Assembly (NCBI GenBank): GCA_937902525.1
Contig: CALEKV010000033.1
Span: forward strand, 1-6,548
Direction: 5' to 3'
DNA: 6,548 nt
From: an uncultured Candidatus Saccharibacteria bacterium
GTDB taxonomy: Bacteria; Patescibacteriota; Saccharimonadia; Saccharimonadales; Saccharimonadaceae
The translations under genes and the position numbers were made by a program. The notes beneath the pieces were generated by a model that saw only the letters and a program-made list of their open reading frames with translations, did not search any database and was not told the DNA's origin. Below are positions 1-6,548 of the stretch, in pieces. Within the stretch, counting starts at the first letter, position 1, and every line of letters begins with the position of its first letter.

Positions 1-317
1 GGTGAAGGATATAATGTTATGGAGCAACAGCTGTTGCTTGACATTGTTTTAGGCGCGACGCCCGTAGAAAAAATCGATATCACCAAGATGAAGGAGCTCG
101 TTAAGCAGCATGCCGACCAAGTGACCGAGAAAGGTGGCGAGAGTAATTTTGATACAATCCGCGATCAGTTAAAAGCCCAGGTAATGACGATAGACCAAGA
201 GGCGGCGGCTAAGTTAGCCAAGGCCGAGGTTGCCAATAAAGCGGCCAATGCCGCTGCAGCTAAGGAGCAATCAGAGGGAGCGACGGCTGAAACGGAGGCT
301 TCGCCAGAGGTTAAGCT

Positions 318-321
<4 letters not shown>
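1..321 (+). CDS. atpA: ATP synthase F1 subunit alpha, C-terminal part (5' end outside window)
   Basis: The reading frame is open from base 1, with no stop before the ATG at 19, so this is the tail of a longer gene and not a 100-residue protein. The visible 106 residues resemble the C-terminal helical domain of F1 alpha: YNVMEQQLLLDIVLGAT corresponds to the family's Y-x-P-M-S-V-x-x-Q stretch, and the GG followed by a helix (DTIRDQLKAQV) corresponds to the segment that closes canonical alpha. Alpha carries the non-catalytic nucleotide sites of the alpha3beta3 head; its P-loop lies upstream of this window. About 40 residues rich in Ala, Lys and Glu (bases 199-318) extend past the usual end, probably as a flexible or helical tail. 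The stop TGA overlaps the atpG start in ATGA. The identity rests strongly on position, directly before atpG-atpD-atpC; the sequence match alone is modest. Confidence 0.85.
306..310 (+). promoter_or_regulatory. Ribosome binding site for atpG
   Basis: AGAGG lies 7 bases before the ATG at 318, inside the last codons of atpA. Together with the ATGA overlap it supports the first Met as the start. A second Met at 357 also follows a GAGGAG (345-350), but starting there would remove most of the conserved N-terminal helix of gamma. Confidence 0.55.
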
Positions 322-2795
<2,474 letters not shown>

Positions 2796-2799
<4 letters not shown>

Positions 2800-3887
2800 T
2801 TGCTAATAAAATAGTCAAAAGCGAACGTCTGGTTGGCGGGTGCCGGAGCAGCGGCGCAAATGTTAAAGCTGGTTTGATTACGATTGACGTAATACTGGGT
2901 TTGACCAGCAGCTGCACCAACAGGACTAACAATGACACGCGGTTGGTTGGTGAAGGCTTGGCTAAAGTTGATTTGCACCATGCAACCCGCCGTTGGGTTG
3001 TTGCCAGTGTTGATGTTGACTGTGCCGGAGGTGTCAGACCCGTTGATAGAAGCCGATCCGCCACTGCCTAGCGCGCTGGCGTTGATGTCGCGCCTTGGCG
3101 ATGGACCGGTGAAGCTGATGTGGTTTGGTATAACAAGGGTAGCGTTGCCGCTCAAAATCAAACGCGTGGCGGTAATTTCGGAAGCCGTTATGGCGCCACT
3201 AAAGGTGGAAGCCCCAGAAACGCTGAGGTCGCGCATGGTCGTGGATCCCTGCACGGCGGCGTTGCTGGCAACTTGCAGAGTGTTGGTTTGCGCGTCGCCC
3301 AAGTTGGCTGTGCCTGAAATCGTTAGGTTTGGCGCTTGAATATTGCCGCCAGTTTGCAGGTTGCCTGCCACGTTTAAATCGCCGCGCATTAATGTTTGCC
3401 CGGCAATGATGGCGTTACCCTGGATAGTTAAGGTTTGGGCTGTATCTCCTACGCTTGCATCGGTATTGGCAAGTTGTTTGAGCGTTTCCGTGCTTAGCTG
3501 TTGGCGAGCAATATCGGGCTGCTTAGGGGCTTTTTGACTATTTAAGTAGGCCACAGCGGCAATGGTGGCCGTCACAACCAGTAGTAACGAAAACAATAAT
3601 ATATACACGTTAATTTTTTTGAAAAACTGCTTAAAGGGGGAAGTTTTTTTGACTGCCGGTTTATCGACCGCTGTGTCAACCTTACCCATTGGCTGCTCGT
3701 TCACACTAGCTTGAGCCTCATTTAGGTCTTCAGGTGTTCGGCTGAGAGCATCAGCGGGCGCTTGCTGAGTGAAATTGTCGGCAGCAGTGACTTCATTAGG
3801 TGCTGGCTCGTTTTGTTCTGGGGTCGGTTGATTATTTGGTTCCATAGCGTGTTGGTTATGATAATGCTTATGTAATGAGTGTAACAT
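2796..3887 (-). CDS. Membrane-anchored fibre-like surface protein with beta repeats
   Basis: I do not recognise a named family. The 363-residue protein has a hydrophilic, Pro/Gln/Glu/Asn-rich N-terminal region (15-80) and a basic patch (KKTSPFKQFFKKIN, 80-93). One transmembrane helix (about 94-115) follows with no cleavage site, so the N-terminus should be cytoplasmic and the rest outside. Residues 151-250 contain six L-x-[IVL]-x-[GS] units starting at 153, 171, 188, 204, 221 and 243, a period near 17 that suggests a beta-helix or fibre stalk. A Gly/Ser-rich linker leads to a C-terminal domain (about 284-363) with TSGTVNINTG, a P-R-V-I-V-S-P strand and Cys302/Cys344, which could form a disulfide. 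From memory, similar C-terminal domains are common in CPR surface proteins and recall phage tail-fibre ends. The start is uncertain: ATG at 3887 has a modest AGGTAGGT ahead of it, while Met15 (ATG at 3845) also removes nothing conserved. Confidence 0.8.
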
Positions 3888-3907
3888 TATTGTACCTACC
3901 TATCCAG

Positions 3908-3936
3908 TTGAGTTTTAGCTGTCATTAGGGGATAAT
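3908..3936 (+). promoter_or_regulatory. Putative promoter for the 27-kDa-class secreted protein gene
   Basis: TTGAGT (3908-3913) and GATAAT (3931-3936) are separated by exactly 17 bases. This is a good match to the TTGACA/TATAAT housekeeping consensus. Transcription would begin near 3943, downstream of the ATG at 3935 but just upstream of the ATG at 3950. That favours the later start and implies a leader of only a few bases. The site lies in the short gap between divergent genes. Confidence 0.5.
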
Positions 3937-3949
3937 GGTAGTGATTATT

Positions 3950-4690
3950 ATGCACAATCGCAGTGGATGGTGGTGGATTAGTGTGGAAGTGCTTGCCGTG
4001 GCACTGGTTTGTTTTGCTGCCGGTACTGCGTATGCTAACGCTTCCAGCTCGACAAACTTTCAAGTGACCGAAATGGAGTTTGGCGCTGGCTCGTCACAAC
4101 AAAACTGCTCCGGCCAATACTGTGCTACCGCAACGATTGGTGAAGTGTCTGCCAATGACAGCGCTAGCGCTCATATGGCAGCGAGTTTTGGTGCGGTTAC
4201 GCCAGACGATCCACTGCTTGAAATGATAGTAGAACCGGGCGTGTCAAACTTAGGCGTTCTGGGTGCGGAAAAAACGGCAACAAAAACCAGTATTGTTCGT
4301 ATTCGCAGCTATTTAAGCAATGGCTACACCTTGCAAATAGTGGGTGATCCGCCAAAATATCAAGGGCATACTTTGGCCACACCAGCCACACCAACTGCAT
4401 CGGCAATGGGCACGGAGCAGTTTGCGCTGAATGTGGTCGCTAACACGGTACCGGCGGTGGGGGTGGCGCCAGAACAAGTACCTTCAGCGGCAATCAGTTT
4501 TGGCGAACCTCATGCTAGTTATGCCACTCCAAATTTATTTAAGTATACCAGCGGCGACGTGATTGCCCTCAGTAATAGCGCATCGGGCCAAACCAACTAC
4601 ACTATCAGTATGATCGTTAACGTTTCGAACACCACGCCAGCTGGTCATTATACGAGCGATTTTTCTGCGGTCGTGGTACCGACTTACTAG
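3950..4690 (+). CDS. Secreted beta-rich surface protein (smaller paralogue)
   Basis: No named family is recognised, but the layout resembles hypothetical secreted proteins I recall as common in Saccharibacteria. From the ATG at 3950 it has 246 residues: a basic/aromatic start (HNRSGWWW), a hydrophobic core (about 11-25) and probable signal peptidase cleavage after TAYA (residue 29). The mature part begins with a short region containing Cys53 and Cys58. A beta-type domain follows (about 88-246) with SNLGVLG, GYTLQIVGDPPKY, GTEQFALNVVAN, SFGEP...ATPNLFKYTSGDVIA and a terminal TPAGHYT...PTY. The domain recurs in the protein encoded next door. There is no lipobox, LPXTG or C-terminal membrane helix, so it is released or held non-covalently. 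Alternative starts are ATG 3935 (AGGGG only 3 bases upstream) and GTG 3941 (AGGGG 9 bases upstream). I prefer 3950 because the probable promoter -10 overlaps the earlier ATG. Confidence 0.82.
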   Translation: MHNRSGWWWISVEVLAVALVCFAAGTAYANASSSTNFQVTEMEFGAGSSQQNCSGQYCATATIGEVSANDSASAHMAASFGAVTPDDPLLEMIVEPGVSNLGVLGAEKTATKTSIVRIRSYLSNGYTLQIVGDPPKYQGHTLATPATPTASAMGTEQFALNVVANTVPAVGVAPEQVPSAAISFGEPHASYATPNLFKYTSGDVIALSNSASGQTNYTISMIVNVSNTTPAGHYTSDFSAVVVPTY

Positions 4691-4726
4691 ATAATGCTAG
4701 AAATTAAAAATTGTGGATAAAGTTGC

Positions 4727-4756
4727 TTGCGTTTATCATGTCGTTAATGGTAAAAT
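4727..4756 (+). promoter_or_regulatory. Putative promoter of the large secreted protein gene
   Basis: TTGCGT (4727-4732) and TAAAAT (4751-4756) are spaced by 18 bases, with the A-rich AAATTAAAAA just upstream (4701-4710) as a possible UP element. Transcription would start near 4763. A second, overlapping possibility is TTGTGG (4711-4716) with TATCAT (4734-4739), spacer 17. Either gives this gene its own promoter separate from the upstream paralogue. Confidence 0.5.
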
Positions 4757-4765
4757 GCGCATATA

Positions 4766-4778
4766 CCCTTGTAGAGGG
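4766..4778 (+). promoter_or_regulatory. Small hairpin at the predicted 5' end of the leader
   Basis: CCCTT-GTA-GAGGG can form a 5-pair stem (one G-U pair) within a few bases of the predicted transcript start. It is followed by an A-rich, probably unstructured leader up to the ribosome binding site. A 5'-terminal stem of this type can stabilise an mRNA. The effect here is inferred and the stem is short. Confidence 0.3.
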
Positions 4779-4805
4779 ACAACAAATATAAAAACTAACA
4801 ATTAA

Positions 4806-4812
4806 AAGGAGA
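4806..4812 (+). promoter_or_regulatory. Ribosome binding site for the large secreted protein gene
   Basis: AAGGAGA ends 9 bases before the ATG at 4822, a near-ideal Shine-Dalgarno and spacing that fixes the start. Between them lies an ATG at 4814 followed directly by TAA (ATGTAA); it is too close to the site to be used efficiently. Confidence 0.75.
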
Positions 4813-4821
4813 CATGTAAAC

Positions 4822-6366
4822 ATGTACACACTCAAGTCAATTGCTCGACGTGGTTCGCTGCTTGGGGCTGCGGGTGCTTTAGTAGCATCCACGTTCCTAC
4901 CTGCGCTAGCCTACGCCGATACGTTGAACCCCTTAACTGAGCGCTCACTGTTGCTCAGTAGCTCTGCGTCTGGATATCAAAATTCAGACGGTGCCGGCAA
5001 TTCTGCTGGCGCGCCAAACGCTATCGGTGAAAACTATGCGCCAGCAGGCTCGGGTCCAAACGGTCAAAAAACCGGTGAGACCTTTAGCTTTAAGGTGAGT
5101 ACTAACAGTGCCGGAACGGGCCGCCCAATCAAGGCGCTAACGTTCCAGTATTGCACCACGGCAGCAGGTGTGTGCCAGGCGCCTGGTGATAACACTGGTG
5201 ATGCCCGAGGCGCGAACACCCGTGAAACAAACGCTGTCGCCTTTCCTAGCAAGCGAAGCGACCTTGACGTAGTGGGTGCCTTCACTGCTGGGTCCGCTGC
5301 GGGCCAGTTCCAGGTGTTCGAAGGCGCCACTGATGTCACGAGTGGTTGGACGATGAGTTCATCTAATGTCGAAGACGACGCACATTCAGGCGCTTTGACC
5401 GGTAAGAATAACTTCATTACCCTAGTAAACGCGACGGGTATTTCGCCGGTGAATGAAGAGCAAATTCGTGTGATCTTCAAGGCTTCTGAGTCTAACTACA
5501 TTACTAACCCAGGTTCAGGTGCGTTCTTTGTCAAAATCAACACCTACGACAGCGAATTGACAGCTGACCACATCCCAGCCGTACCCGCAGCCACCAATAC
5601 GCACATTATCGATGGTGGTGTGACGGTCGCGAATGTGATGACGGACTCAATCCACATTACTACCAAGGTCCTTGAAACGATGGCTTTCTCGGTTGGTACG
5701 CGTAACCGTGACACTGTACAAATTGCTGTGAACGGCCAGCCAGGCTACGAAGGCCCTGCGGCGGTCCACGGAACCTGCGACCCTATCCAGGCGATTGCTG
5801 GCAACCAACTGCAGCTTGGTAACCCAGATGCCGAGTACTCACTAGAAACCGGCAAGACATGGGACGTTAACTCGTACTGGCGCCTGTCATCCAACTCCTC
5901 TGGTGGCGCAACTGTGTACTACTCTGGTAATACACTTGCGAACACCGTTGGTGACGAAATCGCTCCAATCGGCGCAACGAAAGCTGCTAGCACACAGGGT
6001 ACAGAACAATTCGGGCTTGCGTTCGTCGACGCTGGTGCTGATACCTTTGACACTGCTTTCACTGATTTAATCACCGCACAACCTACTCGCTTTAGGCTCC
6101 CAAGCTTGACAAGCGACAGCCTTGCTCCAGGCACCAACTATGCGGACGGCACGGGTAAGATCAACCCTGATGGCCTAGAAACAGGAACTGCAGCCTTTGC
6201 CTTTGAAAAGGAAAGTAACACAGTGCCTCGCGTGATCGCAACGAACAACACTAACGTCATTAGTTGTGCGACCGCAAAAATGCGTTACATCGCAAACATC
6301 GGTGCCGATACGCCAGCAGGTGTATACACCACCAAAATCAACTACCTTGCTGCTCCTCAATACTAA
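4822..6366 (+). CDS. Large secreted surface protein, candidate major cell-surface (S-layer-like) protein
   Basis: The 514-residue protein starts with a signal peptide: basic KSIARRG, a hydrophobic stretch (12-29) and a cleavage site after LAYA (residue 32 is the Ala before Asp33). The Arg pair in ARRGSLL is only weakly Tat-like. The mature N-terminal domain (about 36-245) has NPLTERSLLLSSS, TFSFKVSTNSAG and TFQYCTTAAGVC, where Cys111 and Cys118 may pair. The C-terminal domain (about 275-514) parallels the upstream secreted protein: LETMAFSVG, YWRLSSNSSGGATVYYSGNTL, GTEQFGLAF and a terminal TPAGVYT...PQY; Cys319 and Cys482 are also here. No sorting signal or membrane anchor is visible. It uses AAC for 28 of 36 Asn codons, against 4 of 20 in atpD, which suggests selection for high expression. 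It has its own promoter, leader and strong ribosome site, and a stem-loop follows. The function is inferred as structural or adhesive; no catalytic motif was seen. Confidence 0.88.
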   Translation: MYTLKSIARRGSLLGAAGALVASTFLPALAYADTLNPLTERSLLLSSSASGYQNSDGAGNSAGAPNAIGENYAPAGSGPNGQKTGETFSFKVSTNSAGTGRPIKALTFQYCTTAAGVCQAPGDNTGDARGANTRETNAVAFPSKRSDLDVVGAFTAGSAAGQFQVFEGATDVTSGWTMSSSNVEDDAHSGALTGKNNFITLVNATGISPVNEEQIRVIFKASESNYITNPGSGAFFVKINTYDSELTADHIPAVPAATNTHIIDGGVTVANVMTDSIHITTKVLETMAFSVGTRNRDTVQIAVNGQPGYEGPAAVHGTCDPIQAIAGNQLQLGNPDAEYSLETGKTWDVNSYWRLSSNSSGGATVYYSGNTLANTVGDEIAPIGATKAASTQGTEQFGLAFVDAGADTFDTAFTDLITAQPTRFRLPSLTSDSLAPGTNYADGTGKINPDGLETGTAAFAFEKESNTVPRVIATNNTNVISCATAKMRYIANIGADTPAGVYTTKINYLAAPQY

Positions 6367-6389
6367 ATCAGCGCATGGTATAGCAAATA

Positions 6390-6415
6390 CAGCCGGTCCA
6401 CTTTTGGGCCGGTTG
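6390..6415 (+). terminator. Stem-loop terminator after the large secreted protein gene
   Basis: CAGCCGGTCCA-CTTT-TGGGCCGGTTG forms an 11-pair stem (two G-U pairs) with a four-base loop, 24 bases after the stop at 6366. There is no clear T-run after it (TTCGC follows), so it may work as a weak intrinsic terminator or as a 3' end stabiliser. Confidence 0.6.
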
Positions 6416-6460
6416 TTCGCTAGTTGGTTACAGGCGCTACATATTGCGGCCGTAATTTAG

Positions 6461-6466
6461 TACAAT
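6461..6466 (+). promoter_or_regulatory. Possible -10 element for the last, partial gene
   Basis: TACAAT matches the TATAAT consensus at five of six positions and ends 6 bases before the ATG at 6473. A transcript would therefore start at or next to the ATG and be essentially leaderless. The region 17 bases upstream (TACATA, 6438-6443) is a poor -35, so this call is tentative. Confidence 0.35.
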
Positions 6467-6472
6467 GTAAGC

Positions 6473-6548
6473 ATGAGGTCTTGGCTGTTTCGCCAGCATA
6501 GCCGTTACTCCAGGTGGCGGGTATTTTTCACAGAGGAACTATTCTCGT
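6473..6548 (+). CDS. Start of an unidentified gene, cut by the window end
   Basis: The frame is open from ATG 6473 to the last base (25 codons, beginning MRSWLFRQHSRYSRWRVFF), and the previous in-frame stop is at 6458. The visible part is basic and aromatic and could be the cytoplasmic lead of a membrane protein, but nothing identifies a family. There is no Shine-Dalgarno. The -10-like TACAAT just upstream and the stem-loop at 6390-6415 suggest a new transcription unit. The true start could also lie beyond the window or on a later codon. Confidence 0.4.
   Translation, partial: MRSWLFRQHSRYSRWRVFFTEELFS

Noticed and set aside
2932..3339. Open frame of 135 codons on the + strand, opposite the fibre-like gene
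   Set aside because: It has no ribosome site or recognisable domain, and the minus-strand frame encodes a coherent anchored protein with repeats. This is a shadow.
2800..3400. Repeats on the + strand as a possible CRISPR or tandem DNA repeat
   Set aside because: The repetition is at protein level with varied DNA and no constant repeat-spacer pattern.
4687..4700. CTAG-ATAATG-CTAG as a terminator after the smaller secreted gene
   Set aside because: A 4-pair AT-containing stem with no T-run is too weak to support a terminator call.
4704..4892. Minus-strand frame of 62 codons with a hydrophobic stretch
   Set aside because: It covers the promoter, leader and signal-peptide codons of the large secreted gene; the hydrophobicity comes from the antisense of A-rich DNA.
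5064..5480. Open frame of 138 codons on the minus strand within the large secreted gene
   Set aside because: It is antisense to a gene with signal peptide, strong ribosome site and codon bias; the long frame is a by-product of that bias.

Overview
The window most likely comes from a Patescibacteria (CPR) genome, and Candidatus Saccharibacteria (TM7) is my best guess. I infer this from the divergent, compact F1 ATP synthase genes and from secreted beta-rich proteins that resemble, from memory, families common in that group. No marker such as 16S rRNA is present, so the assignment is not proven. TGA works as an ordinary stop here (atpA, atpG and atpD all end in TGA inside the next gene's start), which argues against the CPR lineages that recode TGA.

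Layout: bases 1-2799 hold the 3' end of an F-type ATP synthase operon on the + strand, in the usual order atpA (C-terminal part only) - atpG - atpD - atpC. Each pair is joined by a 4-base ATGA or GTGA overlap. The final stop of atpC overlaps the stop of a convergent minus-strand gene (2796-3887). That gene encodes a membrane-anchored protein with a cytoplasmic N-terminal region, one transmembrane helix, about six 17-residue beta repeats and a C-terminal beta-type domain with two cysteines. Divergent from it are two secreted proteins on the + strand (about 3950-4690 and 4822-6366). Both have a signal peptide and share the same C-terminal domain, which ends in an 18-residue TPAGxYT...PxY segment. 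A stem-loop follows at 6390-6415, then the start of another gene runs off the window at 6548.

How it fits together: the first 2.8 kb makes the catalytic head (alpha, gamma, beta) and epsilon subunit of the rotary ATP synthase. It has lineage-specific trimming: epsilon has no C-terminal helical domain, beta has a short C-terminus and altered adenine-pocket residues, and alpha has an added Ala/Lys/Glu-rich tail. The rest is a cell-surface module: one anchored fibre-like protein and two exported proteins. The larger exported protein has a strong promoter, an A-rich leader with a 5' hairpin, a good Shine-Dalgarno and C-ending codon preference unlike its neighbours. It looks like an abundant, perhaps S-layer-like, surface protein, though that role is inferred.

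No tRNA, rRNA, CRISPR array, insertion sequence or attachment site was found. No stretch over 300 bases lacks a gene.
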